From Trichobilharzia regenti (lineage: Eukaryota > Platyhelminthes > Trematoda > Strigeidida > Schistosomatidae), in NCBI GenBank assembly GCA_944472135.2, contig OX235270.1, positions 131,483,632 through 131,547,631 on the forward strand: a stretch of 64,000 nt of DNA, written 5' to 3'. Below, in pieces: positions 21,831-32,599 of the stretch (its first letter is position 1; each line of letters begins with the position of its first letter). The position numbers and the translations under genes were made by a program. Under the pieces are notes generated by a model. The model ran no database searches and was not told where the DNA came from. It worked only from the letters and a program-made list of their open reading frames with translations.

Positions 21831-22747
21831 CTCCCTCGACATTGTCTATTGAAACCAACCAACCAATCAGCAAACAGTAGGTTTCACACAGAGTACGTAG
21901 TGTGACGGCTTCACACTTGTCTGTGGATTTCATGTGATGTGATTGGTCTATTTCACCAGAGGTGTGACAGTAAATATGAATACATCGAAAACATAATTCA
22001 ACAGGGGGTAGGGGAATGTGAATTGATAACATATGAAGATTGTAATGAATAATATATTTCGTTTGTGGAGCGTCCCTGAATTTGATTACAATTCAGTTGA
22101 GACGAGGTCACAAGTGAAAAAAATTATAAGCAAGGTAGGCTGTGTCTAATGTGTATCCTAGTAGCTATGAGGCAAACATTTTTAGTTCATCGCTTCGAAA
22201 TTTGATAACAGCTCAGTAAAAGTGAGGTAAAAAATGGAAAACCAAAAACAAATTTGATAGAACATATTGGGCCATGTTTAATGCACTTTATACAGTCGAG
22301 GGAATACATTTGTCATGATTTGTGTGTACGAATAAATGATAACTATTCACTTATGACAAGCCCATGGTTTAAAAGTCCAAAAGTATTTGAACTTAAATGG
22401 ATTAACTACAACAAATGAAAACATATAGTTATCATGACTGAAATACAATGAAATATGAAACACAAAAATTCAAAACGAATTAAAGGGGGGGGAGGGGATG
22501 AAAACTGAAAACCCTTAGATGAAAAAGGATACTTGTCATAAGTGAAGTGTAAATTTTTTCCATTACTGAGCACAGTTTACGAGGTTATCTACTTAAACCT
22601 TGGGAATCCAAATGAAACAAGGTGGGGGTGATTGTGTTGATTCATAGACGAAAACATATACTTCCCATAAGGAAAATGTTAACAGTTGTGATAACAGTTC
22701 ACCCGTCATCCCTTTTCACATTAAAAGTACGGATGTTTGCATAGAGG

Positions 22748-22755
22748 TATATAAG
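22748..22755 (+). promoter_or_regulatory. TATA box of CACTA copy A
   Basis: TATATAAG, 47 bp before the proposed ATG CAG start exon. The same octamer at the same spacing occurs in copy B (44300-44307 with start at 44354) within otherwise diverged sequence. Confidence 0.6.
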
Positions 22756-22801
22756 CAATACACCGTACATACAGAGATCATTCTTACAGGATTTATAAGT
22801 C

Positions 22802-25297
22802 ATGCAGGTGAGTTAGATTTTGGGTGTATATTTGTCCAATTCTATTATAAGGAAAACAACTCCGATAATGTGTTAAATACGGGTATTCAACATTCTACAG
22901 CAATTCGTAAGAGAAGAATATCTTCTGGCACACTGCATGAATGCCTTGGATACAGCTACTCAACATTTTATAGCCGTCAAAAACGGTTACGTGATGCAGC
23001 ATTCAGTGACTGGGACTTCTGGAAACGTTACTGCTCATCTACAGAAGAGGTGGCAAGGGATAATACAGTAACTTTGCCTTCAAGTTCAACTGTCCAGGGA
23101 ACAGTGGGTTTACCTAGTACTAGTGAGACCGTCGCTGTTGTTTCACAAATTGAAGAGAATCGTAACATTTATTAATATGTAATAATTAATTTCTATAGAA
23201 CTTCAGGTTGTTCCTAAAAAGATGACACAAGGAGAGCTGGTCAGAAAGTTAATTATGGAATTGTTCCTTCAGAACAATGTAACAGGGGCGCTTGCGCAAA
23301 ATATCTTGGACTGTATTCGTAAATTTAATCCACATGTGCCAACAATCATAAGAGGCCTGCTAAAAGATAGTGGCATGTGTGTACCTAGATTTCTTGGACA
23401 AGATGTTTACTATCACATTGGACTGAAGGAAAATCTGCAGCGTTATCTAGATAGTTGGGTTGACTACGGTACTTTTCAACATATTGGCTTGCAAATCAAC
23501 TATGACGGTTTATCTATATCAAACAGTTCTTCGCAGCAATTATGGCCATTCCTAGGTCGTATCACAACTCCATACGTCAGCGACGTTTTTTTAATTGGCA
23601 TACATGGCGGTTTGAGAAAACCGAGCAACTTCAATGAGGTTTCTATGGACCTATTAGCTGGATTGAAAGATCTTTATAAATACGGTTTATATGTTGAGAA
23701 GTGGGGTAGGAGTGTGACTGTCAGTGTTCTAGCATTTATATGTGACACACCTGCTCGTTCTAATGTAAAACAAACCGTCGGTCACAATGGAAAAACAGGT
23801 TGTGATAAATGTGAAGTTATAGGTTGTTGTTTGTAGGGTAGGATGACATTTCCTAATGGGAACCATACACTTAGAAATGATAGGACATTCCGTGGTCAAG
23901 TTCAAGCAAGTCACCATCGGGGCAGAAGCTGTCTTGAGGAATTGCCACTTGATATGGTAAAATCGTTTCCCTTGGAGCCAATGCATCTAATATACCTTGG
24001 TGTTGTTAAGAAGTTAGTGTTCCTTTGGCAGGGTCTTGCAGCACGGCGAGAGAAGCATATGGATAGTAGGATTATCGCAGATATTAATAACGGACTGCAA
24101 GTAAGTAGGAAACACATTCTGTCAATCACGTCTCATAAACCGTTAATGCCCAGCTCTTGCTACGCTCGGGCCCACGCTGTTCCTTGAAGTTTTCAGAAAC
24201 GCTTAGTTATAACGGACGAAATAACCGAAACACCGATTGGCCGCTTGAGATTTCTTTATTGTTACACCAACATATAAAAATAATAACTGAACTAGGGTCT
24301 GTGAACAAACATTACAATAATAAATCATAAGATTACTTCTGACGATGTTTCACTCTTCTTTCTGAACAGCGACCGATGAGACGATGACTGTCGTATTGAT
24401 GCCTCCGCGAAAATTGGGGAAGTTGATTTTGAGCAAACAACCAAGAATTGATCGTTCAATCTTCAACTCCATTGACACATTTCTTGCGATTTTCAGAGGA
24501 AATGTCGGTCGTTAGATGACGTTAGCCAATGGAAAGCAACTGGGTGTAGACTTTTCTTACTGTATTTGGGTCCCGTCCTACTTAGAAACACTCTACCATG
24601 CCACCTGCACGCTAATTTCAGGAGATTATCCCTGGCAGTATGCTTACTTTCGAGTACCAAATACAGCCGACTGTTTTTGGATGCTGCTTGGACAGATTTG
24701 AGTAATTTCTTACTGCAATATGAGAATTGTTTCGGAAATGAACATATTGTTTACAATATACATTCTCTGAAACATATAGCGGATGACGTCGAGCTGCATG
24801 GGCCATTGGAAGAATTCAGCGCATTTCCCTTCGAATCCTATATGCGAAAGATAAGACAGTCCGTGCACTGTGGTTATGCTGTGGCTAAGCAGGCAGCTCA
24901 GCGCTATGTTGAACACGTGTACTTAATGAAAAGTACAGGCGTGAAGCACGTACCTAAAGAAGCTGGTACTAAGTGTGTTGAATTTTGCAAAGGAAAGCTA
25001 ACGTATCTGAATACCATATTCACACCTTATTCTCCGGATAATGTCATCTTAGCCTTAGGTAAACCAGGGAATATAGTTGAAATGGAAAGTGAAGATAGAA
25101 TACGTTTTCGACCCTATAGCGATTATAGTGATGATTTCACTACACCGTTTAAGACAAGGAATTTAGGTATATTCAGATGTTCAAAATCCAGTCACGAAAC
25201 ACACTGGATATCCTATGTGAATATTGTCTGCAAGTGCATGACCGTTCCAACAACTAACGACGAAGTAGTTATCCCCCTGCTTCATACTTTTAATTGA
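22802..25297 (+). pseudogene. CACTA/Tnp2-like transposase, copy A
   Basis: DDE transposase of the Tnp2 type, which cuts and joins transposon ends. Proposed exons: 22802-22807 (ATG CAG), 22852-23161, 23199 to the stop at 25295-25297, with introns of 44 and 37 nt and phases that fit. Motifs: YDGLSIS (first Asp), ICDTPARS (second Asp), a CDKC pair, HHRGRS, MVKSFPLEPMHLIYLG, SAFPFESYM. It is dead: TAG at 23834 where copy B has GAG, and a solo LTR inserted at 24120-24477. Otherwise the frame is largely preserved. Confidence 0.8.
24120..24477 (-). mobile_element. Solo BEL/Pao-like LTR inside transposase A
   Basis: Complete 358-bp LTR on the minus strand (TGTCAATC...CATTGACA read on plus). It is flanked by CATTC (24115-24119) and CATTT (24478-24482), a 5-bp duplication with one difference. 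Copy B shows the uninterrupted sequence at 45793-45802. It is closest to the inverted LTR at 2927-3293. Confidence 0.9.
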
Positions 25298-25558
25298 AAG
25301 TACTGTGCCGTAATTTTTGGCTTGAACTGTTGATATGTAATTCGTCTAAGTTCTTTTGCAACGTCTTTTTGTTGTCAAATCCGAAAATCTTCCTCTAACT
25401 GGCTAATGTTGTTGGTCAAACTGAAGTTCATTTGACAGTCTATTCCGCGTTTTTGAGATATAGGCATATCCATGCTGTTATTTATGCTGTTATAAGCAAC
25501 CTGATGCATAATAAAGTAACACAGCCGTATTTCCAATTCATTTCATATCCTTTTGCAG

Positions 25559-27076
25559 AATTCTACATCAATCAGATTTCTCATCGTCCGTTCGCTGGAA
25601 GATGACACTGTAGTCGCTATCCCAAATACTTGGGTTGTGCAAATTGGTTTATGTGCATACAACAGCACTGCAAACCATCTATAGTCTGTGTTTCTGGGGG
25701 ATGGATGGTCAGTGTTTAAGTTCTCTCAACCAGAGGAATTTGGTAAGTTGGAATATTTCTTTATCACCCTTCTAGATACGTATGAGAATTGTTAAAAGGG
25801 CGTAGAGCTTTTGAGAAGCTATGGTCGTGGCACTAAGAAGTTAGACATGGACGATGACACGTTGCCAATGCCTAGCAGGAGACCGGAAAGGTAGGTACCG
25901 TTGTCTGTCTAACATATTTTTCAGGGATGCCAAGAAAAATGATAAAAATTTCCTTTACAACTCAATGGATATTGATGTAGCCGCCAGTGAGGTTGGTTGC
26001 ATCAAACCACAATATCCAGATTATAACATATTTGCTGACATCGTAGCCCCAAATCCAAGGTATTAACCTAATTGAAAGCCCTTCATTTTCAGTACTTCGG
26101 GTGCCCCCATATTCCAGTCTTCATCTCCTATTGGCAAAAAGACGTGTGTGTGTGACCGGCAGGAATAATTGTCACAATTTTTATTCATGCTTTAGATTGC
26201 CGTCTAACGAATATGCTACTGAATCCTCAATTAAGAAATTACTCGGTAATTACTTGAAAATATTTATTTAAAGATACAAATATGGAAATCATTAACCTGT
26301 GCACGAAAATGTTGAACATTATGACTACTGATAGAAAATCTCGAAAGCAAACCCACCCTCCAGCAAACGGGGACTCAACACGGCAGTTTCCGATCGAGAA
26401 TGAAGACCAGTTAGAGATGCTGGAAGCATCTTTAAGAGACGAAAAGTACAAACAGCAATATGTGAGTTGACGTATTTAATTCTTATTTCTTGTAGACTGC
26501 TAAGATGGCTAGCTGCCTTCAGAGTGATCCAAAGTTATCACTTAAGGTCATGATGCACCATGTTATAAAACCTGAATTGGGTTTGAAGTTTACATTCCAG
26601 GGGAGTTTGACAAAGTCAAGCATTGTGCCTTATGCCTTTTATAAAATAATGAGAAGTAAGTTTCATTAATGAAGTAATTAGTTCTCTAGCTTTAATTATG
26701 TCGCACTTCTCCGGCCAACTAATGACGACAAGAGAGATTGGTGAAATGATGGATAGGGCCACGAAATCGTACTTTCATAATTTGAAAGACCATGTCCAGA
26801 GGCGTGAGCGAAAGCAAGGAATTCAGGTAACATAGTGAAACACCTGCTTACTTTTATATGTCAACGTTTAGTCAACATGTAGTAGTCACAACATTGTTTT
26901 TATTTCTAGGCAAATGAAAAAGATACCGGGGGATATAACAGTGGCACTTGTGTAAGTAAACTTTTATAAATGTAAATGCTAAGAATGTGCTGAGCACAAT
27001 TTTTCACCCACTAATCTTTTATTCTGCTTATTTGCAGGATGCTACCAGTGGATCGCACTTGACGGGATTGCAGTGA
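25559..27076 (+). pseudogene. CACTA second gene, nine exons, DUF4806-like, copy A
   Basis: Exons 25559-25742, 25776-25890, 25925-26059, 26196-26245, 26274-26461, 26496-26655, 26690-26826, 26910-26951, 27038-27076. Introns of 33, 34, 136, 28, 34, 34, 83 and 86 nt all have GT..AG ends, and every junction preserves one frame, giving about 349 residues without the start exon. The N-terminal exon (TVVAIPNTWV..GLCAY, then DTYENC) and the middle exons (NEDQLEMLEASL..KYKQQY, KLSLKVMMHHVIKPEL) resemble DUF4806-type proteins often found with animal transposons; this is from memory. Two stops spoil it: TAG 25682 and TAA 25793. No local in-frame ATG precedes exon 1. Confidence 0.7.
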
Positions 27077-27469
27077 CATTATACTACAGTTTATAAATAC
27101 AAAAGTCTCAATTATAAAAACTGATTTCTTCTGTAAACTAAATGAATTGCGCTGCCGTAGGACACAGGTGATGATAATAAGTAGAAGTCTTTCTCGTTCT
27201 AAAGTAATGCTAGTCAGTGCTGAAAATGCTCTGAAAGGGCTGAAATAAAGCTGATGAGCGAACCCGGTAGGTTCTGATCTACTCCTAACAATGCTTAGAA
27301 GAAGAACACGGTTCTGAATTAGAGCTAGTTATGCTGAAAACTAGCACTGAGTTCAAGTCTGTGCCATTAAACAAACGATTTCAGAACAAATTAGGAATTT
27401 ACTCACTATAGGATGCTAGAATTATTTCAGAATTACTGAGATTTAATTCAGAATTATAACAAGCTTGGG

Positions 27470-28064
27470 TCTCGTTAACAAGATATATAGAAGGAGCTGT
27501 AGACTCCTTGGAAGGATACTATACATTTGCAATAAGAATAAAACTTGTGCAATGTGGTAGAGTGTAATTCTATTATGAAAAATATTTCGTTTTGACAAAG
27601 TCTCACGGTGCTATACAGTAATGCTTACTGATGACGTTTCGAGCACAATTTATTACACTTCATAATCATATCAAGGTACTCACACAACGTCCTGAGTTTC
27701 ACTTTTGCCATGTTATTCGGCTACTTTGTATTTCCCTTCCCTAACAGTTCGTTTACACATTGGTTTTGCGTTTACCTGGCAGTTATTCGCATTTTTTCTT
27801 GATGCACACTCTACACAAATGTTTCGTTTCATCTCATTTGTGTTTCCGTTGTTCATAAAATCAGTTCTTTTGTTTGTTTCAGAAGATTTAACCATCAGGT
27901 CCGTTCATCCATTCCATTCGAATAGTTTCATAGGTCAACGTGTGAAACTATTCCATTACAAGTAGTTTGATGCGTGGTTGAAGTGTTTTTAGTGATTACA
28001 GATGTTAATTAAATAGTATTGTGTAAAAGTTTTTGAATTCATGCACATAAACAGGTTCAACCGA
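27470..28064. other. Spacer between CACTA copies A and C
   Basis: Holds a foldback-repeat copy (27533-27648). The remaining ~420 bp contains open but unconvincing reading frames on both strands; no function is recognised. Confidence 0.35.
27533..27648 (-). repeat. Foldback/MITE-like repeat V, single copy
   Basis: About 115 bp, ending ACTGATGACGTTTCGAGCAC, clearly related to 41360-41478 (opposite orientation) and to the inverted dimer at 59212-59390. Non-coding. Confidence 0.6.
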
Positions 28065-29434
28065 TCGAAAAAATGTGCGGATAGAGTGGGGACAATATCT
28101 GAAAAATGTAGACAAAATGGGGAAGCATTGGAAAAGTTTTACTTAACTCGGTAGACTACTGAAACATTGTAAGTGGTAAAATGTTTAGGTCAAAAATACT
28201 TCACCGAGACTGGAAATGAATGAAACGCATGAAATAACTGCTGCGTTCCTCCTAAATCCATGAAATCTACATTTTCTTATTGAATAATTTTAAATCTTAC
28301 TGACCAATCAGTGCAGTTAGTGCAAAATTGCTTTGGTAAATGTTAATTACAGCGCAACCTATGTCAGGGTTTGTTTCATTACAGTTCCACATCTTGCGCA
28401 CACTTTTAAACTGTTCAGCATGCAGGTAGGTGGTCGCTGTAGTCCCTTTTCTATTTTTCTCCTAGTCTAACACTAAATACCCTATACTAAACCTGAAAAG
28501 ATTACGTGAGCGTAATCTACAATTGACCTGCCATTACACTACGTTTTACAGAAGATATAAACGTAATTATGCGCAGATAATGGCCGAGACAAATGCAGCG
28601 TCGACGTCAACGGAGGCTGTCTCACATGCCGTCCTTCCTGTTGAAGTCGAGCCCTCTTCAGTGGACACTGATAGTATGACTAATGAAACCGAAATAGTGC
28701 CATCGACACCGTGCACCAGCGTAACACCATGTGCCAGTACTTCGGAAATGTGCACACAAGTCTCTTCTGAAAGTGATGAATTGACTAGTCTGCTTCTGAA
28801 TATCCTGGTCACCACGAACATTTCACAAGCAGACGCTAACAGAATCTTGGAGATATTCCGTGCGAAAATGCCTCAACTACCAACAACTGTTAGAAGTGTA
28901 CTGAGAATGTGTGGGTCTTGCGAGTCTAGACTACTGGGAGAAGGAATGTATTGCCACATCGGTCTCAAAAAATGTTTGCAGCACTACATGGAGATGTCGT
29001 CTGTGATTGAAAGTCCCAGCAACATGATTGACCTGCAGTTGAATGTCGACGGTTTGTCCATCTCGAAGTCTACTAACCAGCAGTTATGGCCCCTGTTAGG
29101 TAAGATTACGGCACTGTTTTTAAGCAGTGTTTTCCTGATAGGTATATATGGTGGTCCTAGCAAACCCAGCAGTTACAAAGAGTTATGCATTGACTTAGTA
29201 TCTGAACTAAAGGATATATTAAGTCAAGGCATACACATTACCAGACTTAATAGGCATTTCAACGTTCGTTTGACAGCCGTCATCTGTGATGCACCGGCTA
29301 GAGCGGACTTGAAATATATAGTAGGTCATAATTGCGACAAATGCACAGTCACCGGAGTAAAAGTTGACGGAAGAATGACATTTGGAAATGGCTTTTTCCC
29401 AGTAGGAACTGATGACAGCTTCCGTAAAAGGATG

Positions 29435-32400
29435 TCCGAGCGATGCTGGGGACATCACTCGTACCAAATTCCCAAGAAACTTCATGAACTCTCCTACAAA
29501 CAACTCTCACCATGCTACGGCGTTCCCGGTAAGCGACGCGCCCTGTGCTCACCCGGTGGCCAGTGTGAAAAGTAAGCTAGCTGGGAAATTAACACTTAGA
29601 AACCAACTATTTGTTGGCTGCTGGAATGTTAGGACGCTGTTGGATCCTGGTAGCCAGTCTATCACCATGCGTTCTTTATATGACTACAAGGTAGACATAG
29701 CGTGTCTATCTGAAGTGAGGTTACCCGATCATGGCTCCCGCCGAATAGCCGTTCCTGGAACAGATTCTTCATTCTGGTTGCTTCATAGTGGCCCCCAGAA
29801 TAATTCGGGACAACATGGGGTAGCATTTGCTCTCAGTAACAAAGCCAATAATGCCCTAATATCATTCGAACCGGTCAACTCCAGAGTTGCAGTCGCTAGG
29901 TTCAAGGGTTCCCCGCTCGACATTTCTGTTCTCGCTGTCTATGCCCCAACCCTCGACTCTGATGAAAGTATCAAAGACGAATTTTATGACAATCTTCAAG
30001 AGGCAATCAACAAAATCCCAAAGCGTGACGTTCTCATAGTAGCCGGCGATTGGAACGCCCGCACTGGCCCTTCAGACGACGCGACAAAACATATACTAGG
30101 CAAACACGGTCTCGATCAGCGCTGCCGTAATGGTGATAGACTTTTATCTTTTTCTGATTACAATCGATTATATATCACCAACACTCGATTTCAACACCCC
30201 AGAAAACATCTTCTCACCTGGTATTCGAACGACGGTCGCACTGCACATCAGATCGACTACATCCTAGTGCGCTCACGCTGGATCTCCTCGGTGGAAGACT
30301 GTCGATCCTATCGTGGAGCAGAGGCCGGAAATAAAGGGGGATCAGACCATACTCTAGTTAGGGCGAAATTCAAACTTCGTTTAACGACACGCCAGAAGAC
30401 GCGACCTCCGAAGCGTATCAATGTTGCCCCGCTTCAATGTTCTACAAGACGACAAGCCTTGTCCAAACAAATCCAGGCCGAACTAAGCACCGCAGATGAA
30501 CCAACATCCACATCTTCTAATACACCCGAGACACGATGGAATCATTTCAAAGAAGTAGTCTCTAAAGCTTCAATGACGCATTTGGGTACCACATCCAAGA
30601 AGCAGAAAGACTGGATTTCAGAGCACACCATGCTTCTATCCTCGCAAGCCAGAGACGCTCGCCTAGCAAAGTCTCCAGTTTATCGCTCCCTCAGGCGCAA
30701 AGCTACACAGTCTGCTAGGAACGACAGAAATCGCTATTGGTCTAACGTGGCGACTAACATGGAAGCAGCAACAAATGTAGGCGATTTCGGAAAACTTTAT
30801 CGCCTCTTACGCCAATCATCTGGCAAACGCCTTAACAGTCATGCTGTGTTACGCACAGCATCAGGAGAAATTATTTCGGACACCAATGGTAAGATGGAAC
30901 GATGGGCCGAATACTTCAAGCAGCTACTCAATCGCGACGCTGGTCAACCGTCTCATCGACCGATACGACACTTACCAACACCCTACGTAGTTGACTGCGA
31001 TCCACCCACTCCAACCGAAATAGCTAAAACAATTAACACACTCAGAAACAAAAAAGCTCCGGGCGAAGATGGTCTACCCCCAGAAATATACAAGGCCTGC
31101 ACTCCAGCGCTAATCGATGCACTGCACTCGCTGTTCTGCTCAATTTGGGAGTCCGAAACCATTCCTTCCGATTGGAGCACCTCAGTTCTGCTACCGTTCC
31201 ACAAAAAGGGAGACAGGTCAATATGCGAGAACTACCGAGGCATAAGTCTGATTGATATCGCTGCTAAGGTTTTTGTTTCCATTCTCCTGAACCGCTTCGC
31301 GGCCGAACGCCACGTGCGAACAAGGCCAAATCAAGCCGGATTTCGACCTGGAAGAGGCTGTGTTGATCAATTATTCACACTGCGAAGAATTTTGGAACAC
31401 AGGGACAAATTCCAACAGCCGACGGTTGCCTGCTTCATCGACTTCCAAGCGGCATTCGACTCAGTTGATCGAGGAGCACTCTGGTATCTAATGGAGCTCG
31501 ACGGAGTTCCGACCAAGCTAATCAACCTGCTCAGGTCATACTACTCCAACACCAAAGCTCGAGTCCGAGTGAACGGTGAAGAGTCCCGCACTTTTGAGGT
31601 AACCAGCGGTGTCCGGCAAGGTTGTCCAGCATCCCCCATCCTGTTCAATTTCACAGTTGATTGGATTTTGCGGCACGCCCTAACCGAGCACCACGGCGTC
31701 CAACTTTCGCCCGATATTCACATAACCGACCTCGAATTCGCCGACGACGTCGTGCTGTTAGCTGAAAACTTCCCCGATATGCAACAGGCGCTCGACCAGA
31801 TAAACCACCTCGCGTCTACTATCGGTTTGAAAATTAACACTTCCAAAACCAAAATGTTTTCGAACACATCCACCGGCAATGATGAAATCTTATCCTTAAA
31901 TGGAGCACCTATTGAAATTGTGCCATCCTTCAGATATCTGGGATCCATAATGCTCCCCAACGGCCAAGCGAAAAACGAAGTGAATGCGCGAATCTCCAAC
32001 GCCCGGAATGCGTTTCTACAGCTGAGGAGCGTTCTATGGAGCAAGAGAGAAATCAGTCTCAGGACTAAAATTCGGATCTACCAAGCTTCCATACGACCCG
32101 TTCTGCTGTATGGCTGTGAAACCTGGCCTCTTCGCGCGGAAGATTTACGCAGACTCGAGGTATTAGACCATTGGTGTCTCAGGTACATTCTGCATGTTCG
32201 TTGGCAGGACAAACTCTCCAACGAAGAAGTGCGTCGGCGTTGCTACAACATCAACCAAATTCCAGTACTGGTCCAACAACGCCGCCTTCGGTGGTTTGGC
32301 CATGTTCTGCGCCGACCAGATGACGATCTGGTCAAATCAGTTCTAAATCCCTCGCCATTACCATCTTGGCGATGTCGCAGAGGCGGACAGCTGAAGACAT

Positions 32401-32599
32401 GGCTTGGTACAGTCAAGGCAGATATGGAGTGCCTGGGGCTACAAACGGTCTACGGACTCCGTATGTGGAACAAGAATTGGATATCCCTATCACAAAACCT
32501 TGCTTCAGATCGCCGCGCCTGGGCAGCGATGATTCGAGACGTTCATGAAGCCGGCTCATCCTCCCGTAGGAGATAGCCGAAGTAAAGTAAAGTAAGTAA
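29435..32599 (+). mobile_element. RTE-clade non-LTR retrotransposon, apparently full length
   Basis: A 3165-bp insertion in the copy C transposase, flanked by an 11-bp duplication GTAAAAGGATG (29424-29434 and 32600-32610; the first bases overlap the tail). Copy D has the sequence once. The 3' end is a short AAGTA-type repeat tail directly after the ORF, as usual in RTE elements. SR2 is the described schistosome RTE-type element; whether this is the same family needs comparison. Confidence 0.9.
29484..32576 (+). CDS. RTE-type endonuclease-reverse transcriptase polyprotein
   Basis: About 1030 aa from the first ATG inside the element (29484); the frame also runs open upstream into transposase sequence, which is coincidental. 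The N-terminal third is an apurinic-type endonuclease: GCWNVRTL, LSEVRL, VAGDWNARTG, QIDYILV and the catalytic GGSDH near residue 285. The reverse transcriptase follows: CENYRGISLI, NQAGFRPGRGC, FIDFQAAFDSVDR, SGVRQGCPASP and the catalytic FADD near residue 753, then LLYGCETW and RRLRWFGHVLRR in the C-terminal part. No stop or frameshift is present, and all key motifs look intact, so it could encode active protein. It is one of two clearly intact large TE genes in the window. Confidence 0.9.
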   Translation: MNSPTNNSHHATAFPVSDAPCAHPVASVKSKLAGKLTLRNQLFVGCWNVRTLLDPGSQSITMRSLYDYKVDIACLSEVRLPDHGSRRIAVPGTDSSFWLLHSGPQNNSGQHGVAFALSNKANNALISFEPVNSRVAVARFKGSPLDISVLAVYAPTLDSDESIKDEFYDNLQEAINKIPKRDVLIVAGDWNARTGPSDDATKHILGKHGLDQRCRNGDRLLSFSDYNRLYITNTRFQHPRKHLLTWYSNDGRTAHQIDYILVRSRWISSVEDCRSYRGAEAGNKGGSDHTLVRAKFKLRLTTRQKTRPPKRINVAPLQCSTRRQALSKQIQAELSTADEPTSTSSNTPETRWNHFKEVVSKASMTHLGTTSKKQKDWISEHTMLLSSQARDARLAKSPVYRSLRRKATQSARNDRNRYWSNVATNMEAATNVGDFGKLYRLLRQSSGKRLNSHAVLRTASGEIISDTNGKMERWAEYFKQLLNRDAGQPSHRPIRHLPTPYVVDCDPPTPTEIAKTINTLRNKKAPGEDGLPPEIYKACTPALIDALHSLFCSIWESETIPSDWSTSVLLPFHKKGDRSICENYRGISLIDIAAKVFVSILLNRFAAERHVRTRPNQAGFRPGRGCVDQLFTLRRILEHRDKFQQPTVACFIDFQAAFDSVDRGALWYLMELDGVPTKLINLLRSYYSNTKARVRVNGEESRTFEVTSGVRQGCPASPILFNFTVDWILRHALTEHHGVQLSPDIHITDLEFADDVVLLAENFPDMQQALDQINHLASTIGLKINTSKTKMFSNTSTGNDEILSLNGAPIEIVPSFRYLGSIMLPNGQAKNEVNARISNARNAFLQLRSVLWSKREISLRTKIRIYQASIRPVLLYGCETWPLRAEDLRRLEVLDHWCLRYILHVRWQDKLSNEEVRRRCYNINQIPVLVQQRRLRWFGHVLRRPDDDLVKSVLNPSPLPSWRCRRGGQLKTWLGTVKADMECLGLQTVYGLRMWNKNWISLSQNLASDRRAWAAMIRDVHEAGSSSRRR

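Larger units (their letters stand above)
21580..27469 (+). mobile_element. CACTA/Tnp2-like DNA transposon, copy A
   Basis: About 5.9 kb bounded by imperfect inverted repeats of ~31 bp: the left starts CCCAAGCTT and the right ends AAGCTTGGG, with about three quarters of the next 22 positions matching. Only a 2-bp duplication (TC) could be argued. Subterminal regions carry repeated TGCTGAAAAT/CTGAAATAA-type motifs (21660-21830, 27205-27450). Inside are a transposase pseudogene and a multi-exon second gene, both on the plus strand. SmTRC1 is a described schistosome CACTA element; assignment to that lineage is inference. The terminus here does not begin CACTA. Confidence 0.75.

Noticed and set aside
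25634..25684. A 51-nt intron removing the TAG in copy A second gene
   Set aside because: It would be in phase, but the donor is weak and the removed codons (GLCAY) align with conserved DLCLY of copies C and D, so the sequence looks coding.
27625..27648. Hammerhead ribozyme (CTGATGA..CGAG) in repeat V, also near 59277
   Set aside because: Schistosome SINE-like repeats can carry hammerheads, but the GAAA core and a stem II are missing on this strand, and the reverse strand does not supply the full core either.
29412..29483. RTE protein starting in transposase sequence at 29412
   Set aside because: The ATG lies in the flanking CACTA gene in another frame; the element itself begins at 29435 and the first internal ATG is 29484.
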